Part shown: piece by piece, positions 54,590 to 64,000 of the stretch | How the letters are laid out: each line of letters begins with the position of its first letter | Position numbering within the stretch: the first letter of the stretch is position 1 | Assembly: GCA_024195265.1 (NCBI GenBank) | Contig: JAJLRJ010000009.1 | Location: 15,256,982-15,320,981 of the forward strand | Direction: 5' to 3' | DNA length: 64,000 bases | DNA from: Dendrophyllia cribrosa | Lineage: Eukaryota; Cnidaria; Anthozoa; Scleractinia; Dendrophylliidae | The notes under the pieces: model-generated | Databases searched by the model: none | What the model was told of the DNA's origin: nothing | Seen by the model: only the letters and a program-made list of their open reading frames with translations | Position numbers and translations under genes: made by a program

Positions 54590-54770
54590 AATCGCGTTGA
54601 CTGTCGCAGTGGAAATCACGACGCGATTATAAGAGGTCTCCGCGATCACAGTTCTCGCGGCGCGAATGCGAATTACTCCCGGCGCAATCGCGCTTGTCGC
54701 GGCGCGATTGCGATTTACTCGCGCCGCGATCGCGCTAATCGCGGCACGATCGCGATCGCGCTAAATTTTA
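54590..54770. repeat. CG-rich degenerate repeat of CGCGATCGCG-type words
   Basis: Repeated TCGCGGCGCGAT, CGCGATCGCG and CGATTGCGATT words in an otherwise AT-rich region. It matches, in inverse, the sequence around 51811-51920 and forms the right end of the 51.8-54.8 kb insertion. Confidence 0.65.
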
Positions 54771-54779
54771 TTTCTTTCA

Positions 54780-55110
54780 GATCTTCTATTTCACTGATCC
54801 CTTTTGAGCGCAAGGATGGGGTTACTTTAGATGGCATGAAAAGCAGCGCAATGGGGGATAAATCAACTGCCCTGGACTTTTTTTCTTATACAGATAACCA
54901 TCACTATCAACTTTCTTTTTTACCAATGCTTGCAATTCTCCCTTTTTAGATAGCAAATGTGGATTTTCATCAGCCAGCTCATAAGCAGCCTCATTTAATG
55001 CTTTATGGCATGCATACAAGAAACAACCAGGTTCTAGATTCTTGTAAATTGCACTTTCCTCTCTCAGCTTTTCAGGATCTATTTGTAATGTTCATAAACT
55101 GCAGTGGAAT
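54780..55110 (-). pseudogene. Coiled-coil TE gene, part upstream of an insertion
   Basis: The minus-strand frame reads DPEKLREESAIYKNLEPGCF, LYACHKALNEAAYELADENP, HLLSKKGELQALVKKKVDSD, GYLYKKKKSRAVDLS and EISEIEDLKE, then runs into the CG-rich end of the insertion. The ALNEAAYELADENP and GYLYKK motifs match the block LVNEAAFSLASKDPS at 15.7 kb. It is the upstream half of the gene resumed at 51.8 kb. Confidence 0.45.
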
Positions 55111-57007
55111 TGCTTTGAACATGCAATGTTCATAAACTGTAAACCTTACTATGTTTCTAACATGGACGGAGAATTGTGATAAATAAATGAGGGAGATATG
55201 CTGGTGGCCAAACTAAGGTTAATTTCATAACCATTGATTATCTACCGTCTTTGTAAATTGTACATAATCATTAATGCTATACACAGGCACAAAAAGTTAT
55301 ACCCTCAGTACAGTAGTTCCCAGCAGCATTGACCTTCCAAGATAGTAGTAAAGAAAACGATTGACATTTGCCACAATTTGAAATTGCTTGTAATTCCCAA
55401 AAAGATTGCATTAAGTCACCACAACTACCACAAAATAAAACAAAGAAAAGTTTTATAAAAGCGCCATTCAGTTTGACAGTGAATCTTTCTTCACAGTGTG
55501 TCAGTGAACCTTTCGCTACTAGATACATGTACGATTGTACACTTTAAACACTTTTTAAACACGTTTTGCTTAACCCAAATTATCCGAAATAAGTATTATG
55601 CCACTGCATTCAACTACAATAATACCAAAGAATGGTAAAAGGCATTAAGTCATGCTTTAATTCTTTCGCACCTTTGCTGCAAGACCAAGTGATAACCCAC
55701 TTCCCTGAATGCATATTGTTCTTTGGCCACCTATAAAACAATATATAATAACAAGATTACATATCTTTGCATGATGAGTACAACGCATTAATCACTAAAA
55801 ACATTTCAAAATTTGCAAACTGTATGTAAACTTACCAAATAATATTTCTCTAATTTTAATGTGTAAATACCACACTCGGAAACAACATTGCTACTTGCTG
55901 TTCTTTGTTTTGACAGTGCACCTATTAAAAGCGACTTTCAGATTTACACAAGAAAGACCAGAAAAGGCTTGAAAAGTAGTAAAATATTGCTAAGCCCCCC
56001 CCCCCCCCCTCCCCCGCTGGAAGTGAGCACTTCGTAAATTTTCAATACTGTGAATGCATGATCAACCAAGCAATTAAAAGCAGAGAAAGGCAGATAATTT
56101 TGTGCTATCACATGGCAACCATACTCATACATATTAAAAAGCCCACATTGAAGGCAATAAAGAGAAGGATGACAAGCATGAAATAAGGATAAAACAAGAT
56201 TTCGAAAGTTACGAGATTACTCGTGTTTCTTTCCGCCATTTTGTAGTCTTCTAGGTCAGTCCCAGTCTCTTACGAGAGACTTGAATCCACCTACAAAAAA
56301 AAATCCCCATTCCGGATACCGAAGAAGTAAATCTCATCCAAAACCCTGTGTACAGGGCACTGTTGATTGTTACACATTGGCTTTTGTCTCCACCAAAGTC
56401 CCTGCATTGCCCGGGTTTGGGGGGGGGGGGGGGGGGCGGGGATTTACATTGACTGGTGCATTAACCTTGCGGTATGTAACCTAAACAGCAGGCACTTTTT
56501 GGGTCATAGATGTCAAAACAAAAAGACACCATCTCAAAGAAATGACATAAATTGTGTTCAGGGGAAATGGAAAATGATGAGAGCAAATCACTTTTATTTC
56601 TACTCACCACAACTGATCGTGTTTACGGTGGAGGACAAGCTAATTTTTAAACAGCTTAAGTTCACTGGAAATTGTTTAGTTTGAAAAACAACTTGCTTAA
56701 TAATTTGCCTATTACGTTTTCATTCTTTAAAATGAACAATACTCCTTAAATTGTAAAAACTTATCCGTTTTCTGTGAGCATACATTTGAGTTATATCTTG
56801 TATGTGATAGTAGCCTTTTATGCTTTGAAGCAAGACAGTGGCTGTGATAGATTATCGGCACTTGCAAAGATGTTTTAAAAGTATTCCAATCCTGGCTGCA
56901 CACATTATTGCACAGTAATACTGCTGTGCAAGAGCAGGTTGACCTGGACCAGCCATCTCGTTGGCAATTTGTATACCGTTTGGCATGTGCAGCGATCTCA
57001 TGTGGTT
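55111..57007. other. No gene recognised; homopolymer tracts
   Basis: Contains a C-run of about 13 at 55997-56009 followed by further C, and G-runs at 56418-56436. A possible minus-strand exon with acceptor TTTTATAG near 55733 reads GGQRTICIQGSGLSLGLAAK, but no partner exon was found. The downstream continuation of the hAT-like frame past its stop occupies about 57007-56860. Confidence 0.4.
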
Positions 57008-57940
57008 TTAAAATTCGATGATATGATCGTAGGCTACCATAGCCAAAGGACCATCCTCTTCTAAGCTGTATGTCTTCTTGACAAAGGCTTCACCCACATC
57101 AACAGTTGCCGCAATCTCAGTCTTCAACTGAGCTTCATTGTTTGCTATTATGTTCAGTGGCTTCCTTGTCGTGGCTGGTGCGACATCTTCATTTACATAA
57201 AGGTAGGCTGTAACATGGGGGCAGAGAAGGAATAAGTTTTGTTTGATGCATTTCCATTTGCTCCACCATCTTGTTGGAGAATATGTCTTGGGACTTGTTC
57301 CAGTGCGATTTTTCCATAGAGATTTGGCACGTGGTGGGTGAGCAAATAGCAAGATCCAGTGCTTCATAAATTTGGTGAGAATAGGAGTATTGAACTTCGC
57401 TCCCACATGATCAAGAGTGCGAGAAAAACAACCAATATCTAGAATATTGGGGAAAATGACCTTAATAGTTCTCACTGCTACATTGTTGACACTAGCCCTG
57501 TCATGCATAGCGACTGGCAGCTCTGTAGCAATACCATATTCTCTGGCAAGAACACTGATTATCTCCCTAGCAACCTCCTCTCCTTTTAAAGGCTTTGCAA
57601 GCAAGAGAAATTGAATAAGCCTTTGTTCGATTGTCCACTCACTGTCGAGGAATCTGACATCAAAAACTAATGCTTCTCCTAGCCTAGTTGTGCCATCAAA
57701 CACAATTGAAATCTCTCTTCCCGTGGGTTCCTGGTGAATAACAGGAACAAGCTCTGACATATGACTTCCACTTGTGTGTCTGTAGGATGACTCTTCAACT
57801 TTGAGACGAGATACCCTGCTTTCCATACTCAAAGTTTCTCCTTTTGGGTGATTTCTGTCGTCATATGTGCATAATACTTCTGTCATATCTCTCTTACGTT
57901 TTGCCTTTTGACGCAATCTCTCCTTTACTGAAACATGCAA
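57008..57940 (-). CDS. hAT-like transposase ORF (probably truncated)
   Basis: A single 310-codon frame. Conserved features in order are SIVFDGTTRLGEALVFDVRF (residues 78-97, the DG-T block near the first catalytic Asp), EVAREIISVLAREYGI, AMHDRASVN (144-152, at the second Asp position), DIGCFSRTLDHVG (168-180, like the CFAHTLN box of hAT proteins) and TYSPTRWWSKWKCIKQ. The C-terminal dimerisation domain is absent: the frame stops after AYDHIIEF, while sequence continuing in the same frame (HMRSLHMPNGIQIANEMAG) stays open to about 56860, so the stop may be a mutation. Superfamily assignment is inference from the block order. Confidence 0.6.
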   Translation of the reverse strand: MHVSVKERLRQKAKRKRDMTEVLCTYDDRNHPKGETLSMESRVSRLKVEESSYRHTSGSHMSELVPVIHQEPTGREISIVFDGTTRLGEALVFDVRFLDSEWTIEQRLIQFLLLAKPLKGEEVAREIISVLAREYGIATELPVAMHDRASVNNVAVRTIKVIFPNILDIGCFSRTLDHVGAKFNTPILTKFMKHWILLFAHPPRAKSLWKNRTGTSPKTYSPTRWWSKWKCIKQNLFLLCPHVTAYLYVNEDVAPATTRKPLNIIANNEAQLKTEIAATVDVGEAFVKKTYSLEEDGPLAMVAYDHIIEF

Positions 57941-58544
57941 GGATCATTAGAACTAATTTTTCGTTTACGGGCAAGGTCAGACTTTTCTGGAGCCCTTCAC
58001 AAAGAGAGAGTGTTGATAAGCTGTCTTTCTTGTGGTTCTTGTCCTTAGTCATGGTTTGGTTCTGCCAACTTGTTTTGCTTGGATGCTTGTGCCCAGCTCC
58101 TTCTCAGATGCATTCCCAGGCCCCAGAATATGCAAAATGGCCAAAAATGGCCTATTTTGCTCGGATTGTGCGCCAATTATATTTTCTGCTCCTGAGGCAC
58201 TAGTGTGCTCGAAATTCTGCTGGCAGAATGTGTAAAGGCCTACTTTTAGCCATGAAATTACTATCACAAAATCTCTGTGTTGACTTGAGAAGCAAAAGAA
58301 AGAACTACAGTGTGGAATTGCAAGTTTTCAATACAATGAAAGGTGTTCATAGATGGATAGGACTGTTTGATATTATGCTCGCCGCTTATTCCTGTCGGAG
58401 TTTTGCTTCTGCAAGTTTTGTGTTTCATATAACTTGCAATTTGCTTGGCGATCAAGCTTTTAAGTGTCAGCTAGTGAATGTAGTGTAGTCTTACTTTTGA
58501 ACCTGCGAATATGCGTAAGCATAATGAACAGGTTATCGGAAAGA
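57941..58544. other. No gene recognised
   Basis: Possible upstream, degenerate part of the hAT-like gene on the minus strand (SASGAENIIGAQSEQNRP, LHILGPGNASEK) with no continuous frame. Otherwise nothing seen. Confidence 0.35.
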
Positions 58545-58976
58545 GTGGCTAATTAAAATCCACTCACTCGCTAACTCACCCACTCACTCGCTCCTTCCAT
58601 CAGCTGTAAACTTAGCGAGTAATGCTTTGTTACGAATGTGTTTCATAACAAGAACAAGAAGCTGTACACAGCTTGAACTCGTGGCGCCTTTAACTCATTG
58701 CAGCATTGGTTCCTGAGTGTTTTGAGTGCTTTATTTTACGGAGAAACATACGCTTAAAATTGTCTAATCAAAGGCTCCTAAGAGTCAACCCGTGAAGAAG
58801 AAATGCTAACGTGTAACGCAATATTGCCGTAAGCTTACGTTTTCACACTGACACGGTGCAATATTTTTAAAAAAAAATTAAACGTAAGGATTTTTGACGA
58901 ACGAAAAAAAGCAGTGTATCACTTTCATAATGTCCAGTTTGAAGAAAGAAAGAAAAAGACTTTAGGGAGACTCGGG
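58545..58976. mobile_element. Left part of the dispersed element also seen at 31.0-31.9 kb
   Basis: Block B in inverted orientation (58545-58640, CACTCACTCGCTCCTTCCAT) is followed by block A (58652-58976, AAGCTGTACACAGCTTGAAC to GGGAGACTCG). Block A stops abruptly at 58976, in the word GGAGACTCG that continues into the tRNA-like part in the 31 kb copy. The break is the insertion point of the Harbinger element. Confidence 0.55.
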
Positions 58977-59180
58977 GTGCTTACCATTTACATGGAAATT
59001 TCGGAAATTCCGGGTGAAAAATGAAATGGTACGCACCATTCCATTGGGAAACTCCCGGGAAAAGTGGGCGGCCGTTTGCGGTGATCCACTTTTCCCGCTC
59101 TTTTCGGGTTTCCCGGTTGGCGAGCGTACCATTTGTCAAATCCCACTTGGGTTTGATTTTTTTTGCACTGTCAAAACAAA

Positions 59181-60199
59181 ATGGCGGCTACAGATAAAAT
59201 TGAAGGTAGGTTAAAATAACATTTGTACTTTCATTTTATAGAGAAAATGTACATTTTATTTATTTCTGTAAATGTTTCTTTCTGTTATTCTGCTGTAAAT
59301 GATGTAAACGGTATTTTCCGGGCTTCTTGAAGGCGTTAAGTTCTTTAAATTAGCTGCCGAAGTGGTGAGTCGGCTTATCAGCTGCCACGACTGTTAAAAA
59401 GTGTAAGCGTAGTTGTTTGCAGCTGTAAGGCAATTGTCAAAAATTCTACAACATTTGAAATAAAGTACAAGCACAAGCCTTCCAAGGGTTTGTTTCTAGT
59501 CATTGTAAAGTAATTAAGCTGATGCTTATGAACTATAAAAGCTTTTAGGCTGTGTTTAACTTCAGCTCAGCTTTAATAAGCTTAAGCTTAACTTATATCA
59601 AATTACTTATCAGTCTTTATATGTTTCCAGAAAATCTTGACCTGCTAGACAGATGGGAAGACCGACACGTTAAATTATTAATCAGTTGCTGGAAGGAAAA
59701 CAAATCCCTGTTTGGTAACGGAAAATGCACAAAAAAAGAAGTGTTTGAAAAAATCACTCTTGCCTTTAATGCAAAGTCAGATTTAAAGGTGTCTGGTATC
59801 CAGTGCCTAAGGAAATGGACGAAATTAGAGAGCAAACAAGGAAATTGGCGACCACAACAATAAAAGCGGAAACGATAAACGTTCCTGGAAGTACTATGCA
59901 GAGATGGAGGATTGTATTGGTGGCCAATATAGCGTTAACCCAACGTTCACTCTTGAATCATCCTCCACTACAGTCCATTCTGATTGTGGAGAGAGCTCTT
60001 CTTCGGAAGACGAAAATTCTCCCAAGAAGAAGAAGAAGCGCCCATCTAAGAAACGCAGAAGCAGGTCCTCGGCTGCCGAGATGCTTGACTTCCTCAGGGA
60101 GTACCAAGCAAAAAAGTGCAAATTTTAAAGGAGCAGAATGAAGAGAAAAAGGTGTTTTGGTCTAATCTGCTTGAAGTAATGAAAACAGCCAAAAAGTAA
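59181..60199 (+). pseudogene. Harbinger Myb/SANT-like DNA-binding protein (two frameshifts)
   Basis: Exon 1 (59181-59205) encodes MAATDKIE and ends at G|GTAGGT. Exon 2 starts at 59631 after TTTCCAG and reads in phase ENLDLLDRWEDRHVKLLISC, WKENKSLFGNGKCTKKEVFE, SDLKVSGIQCLRKWTKLESK, the tri-helical Myb/MADF-like domain with spaced Trp (W..., CW, KW). A 2-nt loss after KLESKQ shifts the frame, which resumes SWKYYAEMEDCIGGQYSVNP, an acidic Ser stretch, KKKKKRPSKKRRSRSSAAEM and LDFLREYQ. A second shift near 60110 precedes the natural end EEKKVFWSNLLEVMKTAKK at 60199. In Harbinger elements this protein binds the ends and helps import the transposase. Confidence 0.78.
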
Positions 60200-62167
60200 A
60201 GTTAAATGGATAACTTAAGCTTACATTTATGTCCTTTGATATATATTTATGGACATTTGAACATTAAAATAGTTTTATATGCCTTGATTTGTTATGAAAG
60301 CATACATGTATTTCACTTCATGTTTATTTGCTAGTTGTAAATGTCTAGTGCATTTGTAACATTTTTGCTTTCTTTAACATCACCTGACCAAGCTTTGAAT
60401 CATTTCCACACAAATACCTTACTGAACATTTTCTAGTATTTAAAACTACATTTCCTTACATGTAGGTGTATTTACTATATTTCATGACACACACTCTGAT
60501 TGAAAATTAAACCAAGGTTAAAATACATGTAATATAAACATCAATTTTGAATATTGACTCCTAACAACACTTCATGCTATGTAAGGTCAGTCATTTTAGA
60601 CAAAAAATTGACAATGAATTGAAAACTCGTTGATACAACTATGTAAATTGACATTTTTTTAAGTATTCTAAGTTTTCCTGTACGTTACTGATGAATCATA
60701 GGCTCCTGCAATCAATATTACACTTGGGTGCAATAAATTATTATTGAATTGCCTTTTACAGGCCCCTTTTGAGATTAACATAAAAGCATTGATTTATATT
60801 AATTTTCATGCAAGTTCCATCTGTTTACTGCCACCTTATGGGTAAGATGGACTGTATATAGAGGTTATTCAGCAAAAAGCTGTGTAATACGGATGGGTAT
60901 TTTTACGAGTCAGTTTTTATTTTTTCGAGCCTTTAGGTGAGAAAAAATAAAAACTGACTCGTAAAAATGCCCAGCCGTATTAGACAACTTTTTGCTAAAT
61001 AAATTGTTTTTGATATTCAGCCATCTTCTCCCAAATCTATGTTTTTAAAAGTGCTTTCCCTAGCACGCGCTCAGAAGAGTGTAATAATGTGTCATATTTG
61101 CACTCGTTTTCGTGCATATTCACACTCTAAAATGCTATGTCATATAACAGCTAGATATACCCTAAATGTTATTTCACTTAACACTGACTGTAATTGTTTC
61201 ATTAAATGTTACAAGATTTATGACTTTGAAAAGAATTCCCCTCCCGCCCCAAAAGTGCAATATATTATCATTTACTGATATTGGGTATGTGTTCAATGAC
61301 CGATCAGTGGGTCAATATTAATTTGCTAAGGGGCGGACCATTAGAAATATTGGGAGGGGGTGACAATTACCAATTAATTAGGGGTGGACCATTTGAAACC
61401 AAGAGAAGGGGAAGGGGGGTGACAGATTCCCCCCCCAAAAAAATAAATAAATAAATAATCAATTCTGTAAGGCAAAATTATTACCCAAGCAGTTGCAAGC
61501 AGTTCATCAAATTCTTACAGTCACACCGAAACATACTTAGGTATCATTTATCCTCACGAACATGTATTTATTGTCTTTTTTGTTAATGGTTCCATCCAAT
61601 TTAATAAGTCATGGCCATATTTGGTAAGTCACGTGACCAGGACATAAAACCCCTTATAACTCAAGCAACTGACATTTTTCCCCAATCAAACCAATGCCAC
61701 TGTTTAAAGAACATCATAATACAAAATCTGTAGTATGGATTTGTTGAAATTTGCATTATTGAAAAAGTTATGATGTCGGATAAAGGTGAAATTAATATAT
61801 TGAAGAACTTTCCCTTTTTTTGTCTGAACGGTAATTCCATGCTACAGATTCTAAAAAAAGTTAAACTGCATATGATTGTCCAAAAACATTGGATTTTTCC
61901 TTTGAGTTTTTACGATTTTTCATTATTATGCGCGGTTAGGGGCTGATACTAGTTTCACATGCAGAATGTCATTGTTGTTGCTGTGTTCAGTTTCATAGTC
62001 TCTACCATGTTAGCAGTTTATGACACGAGAAATGGTAACCACAAAACAGTGTCTCCGTCAACAACTGTATGACTGTAGTTAAGGTTCACCCCCCTTATTG
62101 AGAACAAAACAATCAACCCTACTTCTGTTCACCCCATGGCCATTAATTTGAAAGTGTAATCATAAGG
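60200..62167. other. Harbinger intergenic region
   Basis: AT-rich, with the hairpin at 60868-61000, a degenerate repeat with GGGGTGGACCATTTGAA near 61380 and an (AAAT)n run at 61441-61458. No gene was seen between the convergent Myb-like and transposase genes. Confidence 0.5.
60868..61000. repeat. ~130-bp hairpin MITE
   Basis: AGCAAAAAGCTGTGTAATAC...TTTTTACGAGTCAGTTTTTA is mirrored by AAAAACTGACTCGTAAAAAT...GTATTAGACAACTTTTTGCT around a ~15-nt centre near 60935. It lies between the two Harbinger genes, so it inserted into the transposon. Confidence 0.8.
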
Positions 62168-63265
62168 TCAACCAACAACTAGGTTTAGTAAATGTTGGCG
62201 CTTTTGTTCGGGTGGTCTGTCTCGATGGATGCTTTCACATCCACTGAAATCATTGTCATCATCATCATCATCAAGAAAATAACTCTCATCAAAGTCATCA
62301 TGAACGAGAGCGAAGTTGTGCAAGACACAGGCTCCCATGATTATCTTTGCCATAAGCTTTACACTTGAATGGTTCAAATAGCTCAGCTTTCTCCATCTCC
62401 CTTTCAGGAGACTAATTGCACGTTCCACGATCTGTCTACATGATGACAGGACATTGTTGAACCTTATCTGATTTGCCAGCAAGTGTCCATTATTGCGGAA
62501 CGGTGTCATCAACCATCTGTAATTAAGAAGTACATATTATCAGAAATCCCCTTCATTCAAATAATTGTCACTTTTTGAAATAGTAACTGAAGAAATTGAT
62601 CTTGTGGAACCCATAGCCAACTACTCTGTAACCACTTAAATCATGATGGCAATTAAAAAAGCAATTACCTAACACATTGAAATGTTCAATTAAAGCAAAA
62701 GAACTGTAAGTGTTTCTTGTATAACTAAGAGGATAGAATATTGATAATGAACACTATATTTTGCCTTAAATGTACCTCAAAAGTGGGTATCCTCCATCAC
62801 CTATGAGATGGTAATCACAGGGAAATTTGTTTCCTGAAGTTGTAAATAGTGACGAGTTTCTCAAAACCCTTGAGTCGTGGACGGAGCCAGGCCAACCTGC
62901 TAAAACATCTGTTAGCACCATGTTGTTGTCACGAACAATCTGTGAAGGTATGGAAAAACATGCAATTCAATAAATATTTTCTCATAGAAAAACATATACC
63001 ATTCAAGGTATGTGTTTCAGGCCCAGTATCCAACTGAACGCCAGTATAGTGCCTTAAAAGAGGGTGACTAAATTATTACAGTACAAGTATCTGCATGTCA
63101 AAGAAACAGTGACCAAACAATTTTTCCCTCCATGTCTGACTGTTATGAGCACATTTACCTGCAACTGCAGGGCATAAAACTTCTTTCTGCAGTTATATGA
63201 TTCCGGATCCACACTGGATGCGTTGATCTTGATGAATGTTCCATCAATTGCACCTACAGTACCGC
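62168..63265 (-). CDS. Harbinger DDE transposase, three 3' exons
   Basis: Exons with AG/GT borders in matching phase are 63265-63159, 62939-62776 and 62516-62168. The first gives VGAIDGTFIKINASSVDPES and YNCRKKFYALQLQ (first catalytic Asp in IDGTF). The second gives NNMVLTDVLAGWPGSVHDSR and DYHLIGDGGYPLL (second Asp in GDGGY). The third gives TPFRNNGHLLANQIRFNNVL, SSCRQIVERAISLLKGRWRK (Glu in VERA) and an Asp-rich stretch near the end. The full D-D-E set is present and no stop was seen within these exons. The N-terminal helix-turn-helix exon(s) should lie above 63265 but were not recognised; the acceptor ATTTCAG at 63266 shows an intron there. Confidence 0.82.
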
Positions 63266-63298
63266 CTGAAATCATATGCACATCGGCCGCGGGTTTCA

Positions 63299-63348
63299 CG
63301 AGGTGGACGCGCGGGTACTGCACGAGGTTTGCCCGTGCGTCCACCTCG
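63299..63348. repeat. 50-bp GC-rich hairpin
   Basis: CGAGGTGGACGCGCGGG at 63299-63315 pairs with CCCGTGCGTCCACCTCG at 63332-63348 with one mismatch. It adjoins the point where the transposase coding sequence stops being recognisable. Confidence 0.75.
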
Positions 63349-64000
63349 AGAGGAACGAACGAAGCACGAGACGAAACCGAGACGAAACCTAGGGAAACAC
63401 GCGTTCTTCAAAGGCCGCGTCTTCGTGCACTTAATTGCCTTTGTTGTCTTTTATTGTTTGGTATTAGACCACAATACCCAAGAGATTTCAATCGGAAATT
63501 TTCGAATGGGTAGCCAAAACGTTCGAACGGCTCATGAAAATTATTTTCGAACCGGTTGCCAAATTGTCGAACGGCTTGTGATAAATTTTCGAACGAGTTT
63601 TCGAACGGCTTGGTTTATATCATTCCGGCCGGTCAAAAGCAGCAAGGGCTGAAAATTAAGTCATTGTTGTTACTTTTTTTCGCCGCTGAATGGCCGAAGG
63701 AAGTAATTTTGAAACACAGAGAGCATTCGCTACCGGCCGGTTTACTGAAGCGAAACTCAAAATACGCAAAGGTCAAAGTAACAACTTTATCGTTTATCTT
63801 TGCCGTGTTGTTTATTGCCGCTATTTTACAAATACGCAACTTGTTTTGCTCCTAACAGCTAATTCCACGCTTATTTTCACTTTAGATAACATTTTAAACG
63901 GATTCTACGTGAACAGTATAATTACGAAGGAGTCGTCGATCTTGCCAAATTTGCATAAAGAGATAAATACGAGTCACATCAGACAAAAAAGTGACTGAAT
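63349..64000. other. No gene recognised
   Basis: Repeated TTCGAACGGCTTG-like words occur at 63510-63615 (five diverged copies), then open frames without known motifs run to the window edge. A missing 5' exon of the transposase could be here but could not be identified. Confidence 0.4.

Larger units (their letters stand above)
51805..54775. mobile_element. ~3-kb insertion with CG-rich inverted ends (composite)
   Basis: The left end (from about 51811) carries ACCGCGATCGTGCCGCGA and further CCGCGAT words. The right end (to about 54770) carries their inverse, TCGCGGCACGATCGCGATCG. Both halves of one coiled-coil gene abut these ends, which places the boundaries inside a former coding region. Inside are a Crypton relic, a tRNA-like sequence and two hairpin MITEs, so it is composite. 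Possible direct repeats of TCTTTCA (51768-51780 and 54772-54779) are too short to prove the target duplication. Confidence 0.4.
58977..63265. mobile_element. PIF/Harbinger DNA transposon (left end and both genes)
   Basis: The left terminus GGGTGCTTACCATTTACATG begins exactly where the older repeat breaks off (ACTCG|GGGTGC). Inside are a plus-strand Myb-like gene and a minus-strand spliced DDE transposase, converging. This two-gene plan is the Harbinger signature. Harbinger makes a 3-bp target duplication; the right terminus and second copy of the duplication were not found, so the element either extends past 64000 or is broken after 63265. Confidence 0.75.

Noticed and set aside
57844..58488. 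Plus-strand frames of 67-119 codons
   Set aside because: They lie opposite the hAT-like gene and its upstream region and show no protein-like conservation.

Overview
The window is eukaryotic, AT-rich, repeat-dominated DNA. The mix of element families (DIRS, Penelope, Ty3/gypsy, L1-type LINEs, Harbinger, hAT-like, Crypton, piggyBac-like MITEs) and the style of the multicopy proteins fit an anthozoan cnidarian, most likely a stony coral. Organism assignment is inference; no marker gene is present. There is no prokaryotic architecture. Most open reading frames are broken pieces of transposable elements (TEs). The only convincing host-type gene is a minus-strand BEN-domain gene seen through five phase-compatible exons between 18.2 and 22.0 kb.

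Layout. 0.1-4.1 kb: a decayed DIRS retrotransposon (minus; gag, RT/RNase H, tyrosine recombinase). 4.6-4.8 kb: a MITE. 5.7-6.6 kb: a broken multicopy gene and a 153-bp palindrome. 6.8-9.6 kb: a large foldback element with TA target duplication and CTCGAAA-type subterminal repeats. 10.5-12.3 kb: three tandem-repeat blocks. 12.4-16.2 kb: a degraded, possibly undescribed transposase-like gene with an N-terminal coiled coil. 16.2-17.5 kb: gypsy pol remnant. 18.2-22.0 kb: BEN-domain exons, with piggyBac-like MITEs and LINE pieces in the introns. 22.0-24.1 kb: LINE fragments. 24.5-25.2 kb: DDE_Tnp_4 transposase relic. 25.8-26.6 kb: a TIR element. 29.4-32.7 kb: small TE fragments. 33.5-37.6 kb: Ty3/gypsy element with one LTR. 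37.7 kb: a 93-nt C homopolymer. 40.1-41.1 kb: gypsy RT/RNase H.

41.1-47.9 kb is the most striking part. About 200-bp inverted repeats starting at TTAA enclose a perfect 2,088-bp inverted duplication of a Penelope-like element, head to head around a 207-nt loop. The right copy has an intact 705-codon RT/GIY-YIG reading frame. A hammerhead-like motif lies near each outer end, and one 16-bp direct repeat flanks the whole pair, so the pair probably inserted in a single event.

48.7-55.1 kb: candidate exons, a gypsy integrase relic, and a coiled-coil TE gene split by a ~3 kb insertion with CG-rich ends that carries a dead Crypton recombinase. 57.0-57.9 kb: hAT-like transposase. 58.5-64 kb: a Harbinger transposon (plus-strand Myb-like gene, minus-strand spliced DDE transposase, convergent) inserted into another repeat and running towards or past the window end.
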